A DNA stretch of 64,000 nt, taken from contig NZ_SCML01000002.1 of NCBI RefSeq assembly GCF_005503365.1, forward strand, positions 148,390 to 212,389, in the 5' to 3' direction. Of the stretch, positions 8,376-17,520 are shown piece after piece (position 1 is the first letter of the stretch; each line of letters begins with the position of its first letter). The position numbers were made by a program, and so were the translations under genes. This DNA comes from Hydrogenophaga sp. 2FB. GTDB taxonomy: Bacteria > Pseudomonadota > Gammaproteobacteria > Burkholderiales > Burkholderiaceae_C. The notes under the pieces were generated by a model. It did no database searches, was not told the origin of the DNA, and worked only from the letters and a program-made list of their open reading frames with translations.

Positions 8376-8405
8376 AAGATATCTCATAAGCAGTGAATCG
8401 ACCAA
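8376..8405 (-). promoter_or_regulatory. family promoter for the XRE gene
   Basis: TTGGTC, 18-bp spacer, TATCTT (8381-8376) within AGATATCT; discriminator GTAGGC then +1 A at 8369. TATGAGATATCTTGTA is a near-palindrome. Confidence 0.78.
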
Positions 8406-8485
8406 TTTTGCCAGATTCTTTGACGTTCCTGCGGATTTCGGAGCCGGAGCCGGGAAAAGTTCACGCCTCAGGACGTGGTGGCCGT

Positions 8486-9190
8486 TCATCCAATGTAGCA
8501 GGTGCTCCATCCAAGTCGCTTGCACTGTTCGGCAACCAAGGTGACCCAATCTTCCGGCAGTGGCACGTCACTGTCTTCGCCATCCATCTCAACGTAGATG
8601 TGCGGCTCAATGCCGTTCCCCCGCGGGAAAGAGACGCCGATCGAGTCGGCCACCTTCAACATGTGATCGATGACGGCGGACAGATCCTTGTCGGCGTACG
8701 ACGTGCAGACCTGACCCTCATAGCGCATGCTCGCGCCATGGTGCCATGTGGCGTATTCGACTTTCGCAGACCACTCCTGCCTGTAGTTGTACGCAAGATG
8801 GATACCCGTTGAGCAAAGGGCAGCCAAATTGGGTTCCCGTGAAATCTTGGATGCCTTTGAGGCCAGCAAGGCAGACAGCCTTGGGCATCCATGGCCTCGC
8901 AGTCCACGTACACCAGGGCCGATGCCAAGGTCCTGACACTGGCTGACCGCATCGTCACAGATGCTTTGCTGTCGGCGAAGTTCAGACTTCGGCGTCGATT
9001 TGCGCATCTGAAGCGACTCCAGGGTTGCCAGCTGGCACTCGGTCAACCAGGCCAGCACCGTAGCGGTTTGACGGGCGGCCGCCGACGGGATGCGGTTATC
9101 GAACAGGCCGCTCATGGGGTCCTCAGAGGTGTGTGCGGTGCCCATGGCCGGCTGGTGTGTCTCGGAGACGGTGGAATTGATGGTCTGCAT
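8486..9190 (-). CDS. protein of unknown function
   Basis: 234 residues. Helical N-terminal half with QMRKSTPKSELRRQQ; the C-terminal half (TWHHGASMRYEGQVCTSY, HIYVEMDGEDSDVP) looks like a compact alpha/beta domain. GGAAAGAACC precedes ATG at 9190. It lies 38 bp after its upstream neighbour and is likely co-transcribed from 10547. No family recognised. Confidence 0.62.
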   Translation of the reverse strand: MQTINSTVSETHQPAMGTAHTSEDPMSGLFDNRIPSAAARQTATVLAWLTECQLATLESLQMRKSTPKSELRRQQSICDDAVSQCQDLGIGPGVRGLRGHGCPRLSALLASKASKISREPNLAALCSTGIHLAYNYRQEWSAKVEYATWHHGASMRYEGQVCTSYADKDLSAVIDHMLKVADSIGVSFPRGNGIEPHIYVEMDGEDSDVPLPEDWVTLVAEQCKRLGWSTCYIG

Positions 9191-9228
9191 GGTTCTTTCC
9201 GTTCTTGTCCGCGAAGTGTGGCGCAGTG

Positions 9229-10503
9229 TTACCGACGCGCGCGCCGGCGCACGATGGGGGAGGGGGGTGATTCGGGTGCGGGAGCAGGTGGATTGGCGTC
9301 ATCCCAGGGCTTCCAGGTCTGCGGGGAGCGGTGGATGGTGGCGAACAACCTGTCGACGCCGACCAGGCTGACCACGGTGGATTCGCATTCGAACGTCGAC
9401 ATCGCGCCGTATTCTGCTGTGTAGCTGCAGTGCAGCGTGCCTGGCGGGATGTCCAGGACCGTGATATCCGTGTTCGGGTTGTCGAGAAATGACCGAACAG
9501 CCGCCAGGCCCTCTTCTTCGCCCAGCTTGGACTGAATCATCTTCGTCAGAACCTCCTGGTCAATCATGGTCGCTTGCCACAAGTCGGTGCAGATGCCGCC
9601 TCGGACATCGCCCTCAAACTCACTGCAATCCTCATCCACGCAGGCCAAGAGCAAATGATCGCCTCGAACGACGATCCTGGGGCTTGTGTTGCCCACCGAA
9701 ACCGAAAGGAAGCCGTGCCGTGAGGCGAAGTGCTCGGTCTGCAATTGCGTCCCCAGAGCGGTGTTGATGGACAGCGATGGCTTTCCCTCCTCCACGATGG
9801 ACGTGAAGATATTGCCATCCATCCTGAACCAGTCGGCAAGAAGCATGCGTCCGGAGGGGGCGGGGATGGCCACTTCGATGACGCGCGCCAGCGGCGTTGG
9901 AGGCAGAGGCCTGATTTCCAGAGGATCGCTCCACGTTTCCCCGAAAGAAAAGCTTGCCGCGACCGGGCGCCAACCCGGGTATACAAGGACGCCAATCCGT
10001 TGGCCAGTCGCGCTGCAGGGCTCGTCTGCCATTTGCTCGATCTCCGCACCAAAGTCTCCGCTTGCAAGTGACGCGAGAAGCCCCTCGTAATCGGTTCGAC
10101 CTTCCTTCACGGTCTTGTTCATCAGCCAACCGAAGCTGATTTCACGAGAAAATGGGTAGGCAGCACGTTCTTCAGACCACGGCTCTTCGGTACGGGCGAT
10201 GAGGCTGTTCCAGGCGTTTGCCCACCCAAACCGCCGCCTCTCCACGTTCTGCACCGCATGGAGGTGGCCATCCTCGCGCACAACCTTCAGATGCGCCACA
10301 ACAGCTTGATCGAGGAGGTCGGAATGCAAGCGACGAGTTCGCCGAGCTTCTTCGGCTGCCTCGGCGCTCATCTTGGCCTCATCCACCGCCTCCCAGGCAG
10401 CACGAGCAGCCTCGTACACCTCGCGCGTGAAAATGGACTCAAAGACCTTCGTCGACGTTGAAATGGCTGGCGATGGAAGTGGGGTTGATTCGACGTGAGA
10501 CAT
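9229..10503 (-). CDS. large soluble protein of unknown function
   Basis: 424 residues. A helical, alanine/glutamate-rich start (YEAARAAWEAVDEAKMSAEA) leads into a beta-rich body; the tail is proline-rich and ends RRRARR. No motif recognised. ATG at 10503 lies ~38 nt after the predicted transcription start of its promoter. Confidence 0.65.
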   Translation of the reverse strand: MSHVESTPLPSPAISTSTKVFESIFTREVYEAARAAWEAVDEAKMSAEAAEEARRTRRLHSDLLDQAVVAHLKVVREDGHLHAVQNVERRRFGWANAWNSLIARTEEPWSEERAAYPFSREISFGWLMNKTVKEGRTDYEGLLASLASGDFGAEIEQMADEPCSATGQRIGVLVYPGWRPVAASFSFGETWSDPLEIRPLPPTPLARVIEVAIPAPSGRMLLADWFRMDGNIFTSIVEEGKPSLSINTALGTQLQTEHFASRHGFLSVSVGNTSPRIVVRGDHLLLACVDEDCSEFEGDVRGGICTDLWQATMIDQEVLTKMIQSKLGEEEGLAAVRSFLDNPNTDITVLDIPPGTLHCSYTAEYGAMSTFECESTVVSLVGVDRLFATIHRSPQTWKPWDDANPPAPAPESPPSPIVRRRARR

Positions 10504-10546
10504 GCGGGTGTGCGGTGCTGGATTGATTCGGAAGTGGCTTGAATAA

Positions 10547-10575
10547 AAGATACCTGGTCAACCACTCTCCAGCAA
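10547..10575 (-). promoter_or_regulatory. family promoter for 10503-8486
   Basis: TTGCTG, 17-bp spacer, TATCTT (10552-10547) preceded by AGG; discriminator TTATTC then +1 A at 10540. Confidence 0.8.
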
Positions 10576-10634
10576 CTTGTGAACAAGATGTCAAGAAAGC
10601 GTGAGGAGTCTCATGGCGCCGGGTCGCATTCAAG

Positions 10635-10663
10635 TTGAATTCGACGTGCATAGTGGATATCCT
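10635..10663 (+). promoter_or_regulatory. family promoter for 10707-11768
   Basis: TTGAAT (10635-10640), 17-bp spacer, TATCCT (10658-10663) preceded by GGA; discriminator TTGTGC then +1 A at 10670. Divergent from the promoter at 10547. Confidence 0.8.
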
Positions 10664-10706
10664 TTGTGCAGAAAGGGAGGCGGCGCATTGTCGCTGCTTG
10701 CACGTC

Positions 10707-11351
10707 ATGGTCGATTTCGCAAAACTCAATGATCCTGAACACAGGGCTCGCGCCAGGGCCGACCGCGAGGCGGCCGAAGCCATTCAGGCAAAGCGGGATG
10801 GACTCATTGACTCCGCGATCGAACGATGCGCCCTGCACATTGAGATCTTGAGCGCGCGGGAGGCCGAGTTCGTGCGCTCGGTGCAGATGCGGCAACGGAC
10901 GTTCTCTCCGGCCACACCCGCGCAAGTACGCTGGCTTGCCGATATCGAAAGGGCGTTGGACAGCAGGCTTGGCATCATCACCGTCACACAAGGCCTCCGT
11001 GGTCATTTTGCCGTTCACTACAAGATCGGCGAAGACGGGTGCCCGGAGCCTGAGCAGTCCGGCCTTGGCAGCTACAGCACACCAGGTGGAGCCGCAGAAG
11101 AAGCCAGGGCGTGGGCCAACAGCGAGGGGCTTCGCTGTTCAGTCGATGGGCACGAAGAAGAGTTGTTGATTGACCACTTGAAGGCGACGGGCGAATATGT
11201 GGAGCATCCAGCCAATGCGAGAAATGCACAGGCCAACGCAAGCCACGCAGGCGCAATCGCGCCAGCAGCAAGCACCGAAGCCACTCAGGCAGTGGCCGCT
11301 GGCCGCCGGACCATTGAAGCCATCCGCGCCAGGTCGCGCAACCGCCCATAA
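10707..11351 (+). CDS. protein of unknown function
   Basis: 214 residues starting MVDFAKLNDPEHRARARADR. The first ~110 residues are strongly helical and charged, with QRTFSPATPAQVRWLADIE suggesting a small helical domain; a mixed segment follows (HFAVHYKIGEDGCPEPEQ), then an alanine-rich tail. An in-frame upstream ATG at 10635 would overlap the -35 of the promoter, so ATG 10707 is preferred. Confidence 0.68.
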   Translation: MVDFAKLNDPEHRARARADREAAEAIQAKRDGLIDSAIERCALHIEILSAREAEFVRSVQMRQRTFSPATPAQVRWLADIERALDSRLGIITVTQGLRGHFAVHYKIGEDGCPEPEQSGLGSYSTPGGAAEEARAWANSEGLRCSVDGHEEELLIDHLKATGEYVEHPANARNAQANASHAGAIAPAASTEATQAVAAGRRTIEAIRARSRNRP

Positions 11352-11363
11352 ATCGAGCGCATC

Positions 11364-11768
11364 ATGGTCCACCAAGCAAAGTTCGTGATTCCAACGCAGG
11401 AAGAGATTTGCGAGGTGCTCAAGCTGCACCCGCTCGTCAAGTTGCGGGAGAAGGTCTCTCGCTGCTTTCTGGTGGGCTCCTTTGCGGCCGAGCACCTTGG
11501 TGTTGGCGCCACACATGAGCGCAGCGACGTGGACGTGCTGATCGAGGTCGAGGCTCGTGAGCAAAGTGCTTCCGATTTGGATGAGCATTACCGCAAGCGA
11601 CTGGCTCAGTATTTTGTGACGCACGGTATCCGGGGTGTCGCCGATCATGTCCATCCGCAATGGTGCGGCCGACGTGTCGACGTCTACTTCACCTTTGATG
11701 CGACACCAGAGCAGCGACCGAAGATCGAACTGGAGCGGCTTGCCCCCAAGGCTCGAATGAGGCCGTAG
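11364..11768 (+). CDS. MNT-type nucleotidyltransferase domain protein
   Basis: 134 residues of the DNA polymerase beta-like nucleotidyltransferase fold. The signature GSF (residues ~38-40) with SDVDVLIE and a third acidic strand RRVDVYFTFD supply the three metal-binding aspartates. Stand-alone MNT domains often act as antitoxins that nucleotidylate a HEPN toxin, but no HEPN partner is adjacent: the upstream gene lacks the HEPN RxxxxH pattern as far as I can see. Starts 12 bp after the upstream stop, same operon. Confidence 0.75.
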   Translation: MVHQAKFVIPTQEEICEVLKLHPLVKLREKVSRCFLVGSFAAEHLGVGATHERSDVDVLIEVEAREQSASDLDEHYRKRLAQYFVTHGIRGVADHVHPQWCGRRVDVYFTFDATPEQRPKIELERLAPKARMRP

Positions 11769-12005
11769 GCCAAGGTTCCATGTTCATCTGAACCCGAAAC
11801 TGGCCATCCCTGTGCAATACCTTCGTGACAAAGTACACGCCTTCTATGCCAGAGAAGCCTTCTCGCCAGATTCAAGGCAGTTGGCTGAGATGATGACGAA
11901 TTGTCAATTTCTGGAGTCGACTCGAGCGCGGCATCAACCCATTCGAGCTCGTGCTTTCAGATGTGCGTCCGGGTCCAAAAGGCCATGACGCACTACTACG
12001 CGTAA
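11769..12005 (+). other. 237-bp interval with no confident gene
   Basis: Short coding-like stretches appear in two plus frames (VQYLRDKVHAFYAREAF from ~11810, and ELVLSDVRPGPKGHDALL from ~11947) that do not join without a frameshift. This may be a decayed gene or chance. Confidence 0.35.
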
Positions 12006-12206
12006 ATGATGCATACCGTTCTCTCCAACATCACGCCAGCAGGCGTGTTGGGCTTTTGTGCTTTCGTGGGGCTCTGTGTATTGGGCTGGGGCTGGTTCAA
12101 GCACCGCCAGGCTGAAATCGCTCTGCGACGCAGAACGGAGTATTTCCAGGTACGGCGAACACTGTCGCGAGACTCCGGCCTGGTATCTTTGCGCGAAGAC
12201 AACTGA
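12006..12206 (+). CDS. small single-span membrane protein
   Basis: 66 residues. One hydrophobic segment at ~11-29 (AGVLGFCAFVGLCVLGWGW) followed by a basic, arginine-rich tail (KHRQAEIALRRRTEYFQ) that should stay cytoplasmic. No ribosome-binding site is obvious. Could be a spurious frame, but the hydrophobic/basic layout favours a real protein. Confidence 0.45.
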   Translation: MMHTVLSNITPAGVLGFCAFVGLCVLGWGWFKHRQAEIALRRRTEYFQVRRTLSRDSGLVSLREDN

Positions 12207-12219
12207 GAAGGCCTGAGAA

Positions 12220-12242
12220 GGCTGGCCCCTTGGAGGCCAGCC
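12220..12242. terminator. 8-bp stem hairpin between convergent genes
   Basis: GGCTGGCC, 7-base loop, GGCCAGCC, between the plus gene ending at 12206 and the minus gene ending at 12249. No T-run follows on either strand, so it would be a weak or factor-assisted bidirectional terminator. Confidence 0.45.
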
Positions 12243-12248
12243 CATGCC

Positions 12249-15200
12249 TCAGAGGCTCCTGCGACGCCGGGCGCTGGCTGCGCCGCAACCTTGCACAGTT
12301 TCGACGCTCTGTTCGCTCGTGCCATGCTGCGCACTTCTGTTGGCGGCCTGAGATGCGATCGCCTTGTGCATTGCCCAGCGCAGGGCCACATCTTCGGAAA
12401 GCTGACCAGGGTGAACGGCGTCAAGCATGCCGAGAAGTTCCACGCTGGGTTTCAGCCCCATGCCAATGAGCTCCTCCAGCATTTCGGGCTGCTTGGCCAG
12501 GATGTTCGGCGCGCTGCGCTCGATCATGGCCACATGCATCTCGGGGTCCGAATTCACGGCAGGATTCTTCAGGAGCCCCATCAGTGCTTGCGCCACGTGC
12601 GCAGACGGAACGCCGGAGCCCTCACTTGCCTGTCCAGGGCGCGAAGGCGTCTGAGCACCTTCTGCAACGTCAAGGATGGTGGCGCCTCTTGAGGTTCGCT
12701 TGAACGGATCGATCATCCGTGCGGCCGCCTCCCGGATGACGCCCACCGCACCAGTTGCCCCGGCGACCAGAGCGCAGCGCATGCCGGCGTCGGTTGCATA
12801 TGTCGGCCGCGTCTTCTCGAAGAGCGAACCTTGATGCGTCAGGTCAAGGGTTTTGCTCCCCATCGTGGCGGCGAACAGCATGGGATCTCGCCGCGCCCCC
12901 TTCGCGATTCGCTCGTGCAATTGCTCGGCCAGGTCGGCCGCATGCGCCTGCAGGGCCTCGAGGGACTCCTTCCTCAGCTTGCGCTCGGTGAGGTCGACAT
13001 ACAGTTGGCCAGTGCCAGCCACGCCGCGGAACAAGATGCCGGTCACTGGTTCTGACCTGGCGTTGCGCTTGAGCTCATTGCGACCAAGGATGGGCAAGTA
13101 GCTCTCATCGTTGTTGGTCCCGTAGTACCAAGTCTCACTGGCCATCGGCAAGGTGACTGCCCGCAGTGTGCCCTTCTCCAGTGTGGCTCGAGTCAGCTTC
13201 GGGCCGGCCAGAAAGAGGGGGTGCGCATCAGGGGCGATATCCAGCGCCTTTGTGAAGTCGACGTCTTCGTCGCAGTGATGGGCGCAGAGCAGGGTCATGT
13301 GAACCCACATAGGGTTGGAGCCTTCCGAGCGAAAGCTTAACTGGTACGCGCTGCCAGATGCGAGAACCTCTGGGTCCCTGCTCTCTATTGCCAATTTTTG
13401 TGGAAAGTCCACATCAGAGCGGATCATGGCCAGCTTCCACTCAAGCTTGCCACGGATAGGGCTCTTCTTGTTCACTCGAGTGGTCAGTGGATTGGTGGAA
13501 GCTGCTGACATCCCGATGAGTGAGCGCAGAGCGCTGGAGCGGGCTCGTTGAGCGGCGCCGTGCTGCAAGTTGGTGCCGCGGTAGGTCTGAAGCGCCTGGT
13601 ACGACGGCGCCTTGATGAAGTCAGCCAATCCGAGCTTGAACTCAGACGATTCCTGGTCACCAGTGCCAGCTTGCAGGTCGCGTTTGAGCCGGTTTTCTGC
13701 GGCATCGCGCAGGATGTGTGCGGCCGCTCGAACGCGTGTGCTCTCATCAAGGTTCAAGGGCTCCAATGCGAAGAGCTGCTCACCAGGTCGAGCATTCGCC
13801 AGCAGCTCCATCAAAGGGCGACTGCACATCAGTGCTTTGGGCGGGGCCAGCGACTTTAGGCCGGCCTCGATCCCGGCTTCGTCCGCTATCCGGTTGAAGG
13901 CCAGGCCGAGAACACGGCCGGCGACGATGGGGTCGGTGAGATTGGCTTCGAGCAACTGGGGCAGGGACTCGAAACTCTTGGCGCCCAGGTTGGCGCCAGA
14001 GCTGTTGCGGACCACTGCGCCATTGGTGCGAAAACCAAGGAAATACCCGACCTTCTCCAGGGAGACACGTTCACGAACCGCGGGGTTCATGGCGTCATGC
14101 ATCGATTGCAGGCATGCCAGGACCTTTCGTGAGTTCTGGACGGTCTGGCCGGTGACCTTGGTGAGCACCTCAGGAGGGACTGCAAGGATGTGCCATGCCC
14201 CCGACAGTCCGGACTTGGCAATGGCATCGCGAATCGATGGATCTCGAAAAGTCTCATACACCGAATGCGTGAACAGGCGCATGTTGCCGAAACGAAGTGC
14301 CAGGCTGATTGCGCCGCGGTCCAGTGTTGAGTTGAAGTCCTTCAGCGCTGTGTTCATGCTCGGCAGCGGTACGAAGGCCTTTGCTGCCGAGGAGAGCCTG
14401 AGGAAAGGCGACAGGGGATTGAAGACCTGGGATAGGCGCAATCCCAGATCGTCCACGTTGTCCAGAAGTGCAGCGCGAAGCTGACGGTGGCTCTCTCCCA
14501 GGGCCTGAGATATCTCAACCACCAGCGCCTTTGCGGTGGCCTCCAGGTTGGTCTTCAGTTGCTCACGCCACCTCATGTCCAGGGAGGTCTCGATGTGGCG
14601 GCTCAGGCTGAACAGGTTCACGCCATTCAGATTGACGGAATCCATGACCATTCCATCGGCGCCAACAAAAACCGCCTTGATCCCGGCTGTGGGATCTGGG
14701 GTGACTGTGGTCGAGCTTGTGATGTCGTTCGAGTGGTTCTCCACGATCATCTGCTCGTACTCTGCGGTGCTTGGCGATGGGTTGGCATCAATGCGCGCAA
14801 CGCCCAGGGAGATCCCGGCGAAGTCACGCACCGTTTTCACGTAGGCAACGTTGAGCAGGTGCAGATACTGAAGCTGCAAATGGACGGCCTTGTCACCGAC
14901 CTCCTCGGTGAAGAATATCTGGTCAAGTTCATCCACTGGGACGCGAGGCGCTGCGGAGAGCGAGCCATTCAGGCTTTGGACGGCGACGTTGCGATTCGAG
15001 GACTTGCGGGTAAAGACGTTGGAGGCGAACGCCTTGGCGTCCTCGTAGTCGGCTGGGTGAAGTGAGGATAGTGCGCGTGCAGCCTTTGCAACTTGACCAG
15101 CCCACGTGTTGTCCTCTTCGCTCGGCTCAGCGGATTCGGCACCCAGACTGTTCGATCGAGCCTGGACCATGGCTTTTGCCAGGTGTGGGGCGTGGGGAAC

Positions 15201-15491
15201 TGGGGGGATTTCACCGGCGCGAAGGAGCAACCGAGGACTTTGTCCAAGGGTGGCTTCAGCATGCGCGAGGACTGCCGCATGGAGTGCGGAGGAGCTGAAT
15301 CCTGCCTGCGCTTCAGGGCGCGCTCCGTCAATTGACACCCGGTCCATTGGGTCGTGAAGGCCGGCCGGGCCATCGAGGCCATCTTCGACCCCTGCCTCCA
15401 GATCGGAGTCATGACTGTTACGGATCCACGAAAGCATTCGTGAGATCAGTGGACGGGGACCTGAAACGGAGGCGAGGGCGGATGTATTCAT
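12249..15491 (-). CDS. 1080-residue orphan protein
   Basis: Very large soluble protein with no signal peptide, no membrane segment and no nucleotide-binding motif that I can see. The first ~170 residues are low-complexity and acidic; the rest alternates helical and beta-rich blocks, e.g. a beta-rich region ~680-830 containing WYYGTNNDESYLP and RGVAGTGQLYVDLTE. ATG 15491 is preferred to an in-frame upstream start (15521) by its fit to MNTSALA and lack of SD at the other. It has its own promoter at 15650 and a long ~150-nt leader. Function unknown; as a single-gene unit of this size it is a candidate for a core element function. Confidence 0.8.
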   Translation of the reverse strand: MNTSALASVSGPRPLISRMLSWIRNSHDSDLEAGVEDGLDGPAGLHDPMDRVSIDGARPEAQAGFSSSALHAAVLAHAEATLGQSPRLLLRAGEIPPVPHAPHLAKAMVQARSNSLGAESAEPSEEDNTWAGQVAKAARALSSLHPADYEDAKAFASNVFTRKSSNRNVAVQSLNGSLSAAPRVPVDELDQIFFTEEVGDKAVHLQLQYLHLLNVAYVKTVRDFAGISLGVARIDANPSPSTAEYEQMIVENHSNDITSSTTVTPDPTAGIKAVFVGADGMVMDSVNLNGVNLFSLSRHIETSLDMRWREQLKTNLEATAKALVVEISQALGESHRQLRAALLDNVDDLGLRLSQVFNPLSPFLRLSSAAKAFVPLPSMNTALKDFNSTLDRGAISLALRFGNMRLFTHSVYETFRDPSIRDAIAKSGLSGAWHILAVPPEVLTKVTGQTVQNSRKVLACLQSMHDAMNPAVRERVSLEKVGYFLGFRTNGAVVRNSSGANLGAKSFESLPQLLEANLTDPIVAGRVLGLAFNRIADEAGIEAGLKSLAPPKALMCSRPLMELLANARPGEQLFALEPLNLDESTRVRAAAHILRDAAENRLKRDLQAGTGDQESSEFKLGLADFIKAPSYQALQTYRGTNLQHGAAQRARSSALRSLIGMSAASTNPLTTRVNKKSPIRGKLEWKLAMIRSDVDFPQKLAIESRDPEVLASGSAYQLSFRSEGSNPMWVHMTLLCAHHCDEDVDFTKALDIAPDAHPLFLAGPKLTRATLEKGTLRAVTLPMASETWYYGTNNDESYLPILGRNELKRNARSEPVTGILFRGVAGTGQLYVDLTERKLRKESLEALQAHAADLAEQLHERIAKGARRDPMLFAATMGSKTLDLTHQGSLFEKTRPTYATDAGMRCALVAGATGAVGVIREAAARMIDPFKRTSRGATILDVAEGAQTPSRPGQASEGSGVPSAHVAQALMGLLKNPAVNSDPEMHVAMIERSAPNILAKQPEMLEELIGMGLKPSVELLGMLDAVHPGQLSEDVALRWAMHKAIASQAANRSAQHGTSEQSVETVQGCGAASARRRRSL

Positions 15492-15643
15492 GATGATCTG
15501 GATGTGTCCAGCTGCTGGCATGTGCGGCAGCGCTATTCACCCCCTGCATGGGGTGCGAGCTCAAGTCATTGGGACCATCGGTACCAGGTGCCCCCGGTCG
15601 GGTCTGCACCTCAGCTCAACAGCGCTGGATGCGAAAAACGGAT
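15492..15643 (-). promoter_or_regulatory. long structured 5' leader of the 1080-aa gene
   Basis: About 150 nt separate the predicted +1 (15643) from the ATG at 15491, whereas other units have 0-100 nt. A hairpin CACCCCC/GGGGTG (15538-15555) lies within it. No riboswitch class recognised. Confidence 0.4.
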
Positions 15644-15649
15644 GCGTAA

Positions 15650-15677
15650 AGCATATCGCATAAACCCTGAATGCCAA
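15650..15677 (-). promoter_or_regulatory. family promoter for the 1080-aa gene
   Basis: TTGGCA, 16-bp spacer, TATGCT (15655-15650) preceded by CGA; discriminator TTACGC then +1 A at 15643. CTTTACGCAT downstream is identical to the nrdA promoter. Confidence 0.75.
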
Positions 15678-15701
15678 AACAGTCCGATGACTGTTTCATG
15701 C

Positions 15702-17468
15702 TCATGCCGCTCGACGAACCCGAATCTGTCCGTGCAGTCCACTTTGCTCGAAGTGAACGTTTGGGTTGCGCGCCTGGTAACTCAGGTGGATACCCTGTTT
15801 CAGCAGCATGAGCATTGCGAAAACCATAACGGTTTCATCCCGGATGCCGGACTGGATGGGGCTGGCGAGCAAGTGCGCCTTGGTGATGTCGCTGTAGTCG
15901 ACCCCGTCAGGGCCTGGCCCGTCATCAAAGATGTCGATGATGAGGTAGCCGCGGGGATCAGCAGGGTCATCGCGAACCACGACGACAACCATTCCACCCA
16001 CCGGGCTGAACCGAACCGAGTTGTGCAGGACCATCGACAGAGCGCTATGGAACGCAGCCGGATTCACCAGGCCCATGCTGAAGCCTCGTGCGGCTTCAAT
16101 CTCAAGTTTCACTCTGATCGAGCGCTCGCGAATCACCTCGCTCATTTCGCTGATGACTTCCTGGCTGGCTTCGGCCAGGGAGTGGGGTGCCAGGGATTCA
16201 GTAACGGTTTCAGACATGGTCGAATCGGCCATGAAGGAAATTGCCCCGGAGAGATCGTTCAGGTCGCGCCGAAGCTTGTTGGCGGTCAAGCCAACCTGGG
16301 CGCAAATTTCTTGGGCACGTTCAAACGCGAACATGCCGCTTTGCGGATCTGCCTCCAGGCCGGCAAGTGCGGACTCGGTTTCCATGCTGCTGGAGAGTGT
16401 GTCCAGGCGCTCGAGGACCGGGCCCGTGAAAATCGGCAGGCGGGTGAGGAACTGCTCGTAGATCCGCACCGAGATCTTGTTTCGCACGCTATCCAGGGAC
16501 TCGATGAGACCGGAGCTGATGTCCAGGGCGATTGACAGGATGCCGCGCAGGTTGCCCACGGCGTCATAGATCGGGGTGAAGGTAGAAGCCATGGTCAGGC
16601 TGTCGGTACCGTCCGGCCCGATGTACCGATAGGTGTAGGCGCCGCTTGTGCGCGTGTTCACGCACTGCACGAAAACGTTGCGCAGGTTCTCCAGGTCATC
16701 AGGGTGGATGCAGGCCCAGGTGATGCTGGAGTCCAGTGGAACGCCCAGTTCCAGTTTCCACCGATCCTTTGTCCAGTAGACCGTGACGGTCTTGAGGTCA
16801 GCGCTGTAGAGGTACATCCGGAATGTGTCGTTCACCATGGGCAGCAAGGCCTGGATCACGGGGCTGGTCTCGGAGATGGAATCGATGTGGTGACTCATGC
16901 CCACAACGAGGCGGTCGCCCAGGCCGATCTCAACGGTGTTCGCTTCGGTGCTGAAATTGGCGAATGTTCGCTGGATTATCGACGTCGGACCTTCCAAATC
17001 CGAGGCGATATCGAGATCTGGCTGGCCGATCAGATTCGGGTCATACGGCTTGGCCGTCAGCGCAGCTTTGATCTGTTCGGCCACACGATGTGTGTCGGTT
17101 TCTTGAGTGAAGAACCACTGGAAGTTCCCATCGCGATTGCGCGACCAAAGCGTGGCTTTGGGCAGATGGCGACTGACCGATTCAAGCTGGGAGAGAAGGG
17201 CTCTGTTGATCCCCTTGGTACGCTGGATGATGTAGAGCTGCAGCGCGATTGCAACGAGCAAAAGCGTGATCAAAAAGCCCAGGGAGTAAAACGCGACAGC
17301 CCCGTTACCTTCGCGCGTCAGGCCCCGCACCACGTGCATGAGGGAAAACGCAAGCGCGCATGCCCAGAAAAGCAGCATCCCCAGGCGAAACAACCTGCCG
17401 ATCCGGCTGGACGAATTTCTGTTGTGGTTCTCGACGGAATCGGAGGATTTGGAAGCAGAAGGCTTCAT
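15702..17468 (-). CDS. membrane sensor histidine-kinase-like protein lacking an obvious H-box
   Basis: 588 residues. Two membrane spans at ~27-47 and ~57-77; a linker; a PAS-like sensor domain at ~230-340 (YLYSADLKTVTVYWT ... YRYIGPDG); a helical dimerisation-like region; and a C-terminal HATPase_c domain with N-box-like LHNSVRFSPVGG and G1-box-like DDGPGPD. A kinase should present a phospho-accepting His in the helical region; the only candidate there (APHSLAEA) does not match the HExxP pattern. No response regulator is adjacent. ATG 17468 is preferred over an upstream start because the frame above it covers a strong hairpin and is atypical coding. It may be a sensory ATPase or a divergent kinase. 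Confidence 0.75.
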   Translation of the reverse strand: MKPSASKSSDSVENHNRNSSSRIGRLFRLGMLLFWACALAFSLMHVVRGLTREGNGAVAFYSLGFLITLLLVAIALQLYIIQRTKGINRALLSQLESVSRHLPKATLWSRNRDGNFQWFFTQETDTHRVAEQIKAALTAKPYDPNLIGQPDLDIASDLEGPTSIIQRTFANFSTEANTVEIGLGDRLVVGMSHHIDSISETSPVIQALLPMVNDTFRMYLYSADLKTVTVYWTKDRWKLELGVPLDSSITWACIHPDDLENLRNVFVQCVNTRTSGAYTYRYIGPDGTDSLTMASTFTPIYDAVGNLRGILSIALDISSGLIESLDSVRNKISVRIYEQFLTRLPIFTGPVLERLDTLSSSMETESALAGLEADPQSGMFAFERAQEICAQVGLTANKLRRDLNDLSGAISFMADSTMSETVTESLAPHSLAEASQEVISEMSEVIRERSIRVKLEIEAARGFSMGLVNPAAFHSALSMVLHNSVRFSPVGGMVVVVVRDDPADPRGYLIIDIFDDGPGPDGVDYSDITKAHLLASPIQSGIRDETVMVFAMLMLLKQGIHLSYQARNPNVHFEQSGLHGQIRVRRAA

Positions 17469-17482
17469 GGAACAAGACACCA

Positions 17483-17514
17483 GGCCGGAGCTCCTTTTGA
17501 GAGGTCCGGCCTGG
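17483..17514 (-). terminator. hairpin between two operon genes
   Basis: AGGCCGGA and TCCGGCCT form an 8-bp stem just after the stop of the gene at 17521 and before the ATG at 17468; loop ~16 nt, no T-run. It may be an attenuator, mRNA-processing site or weak terminator that lowers expression of the kinase-like gene. Confidence 0.5.
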
Positions 17515-17520
17515 TGGTGG

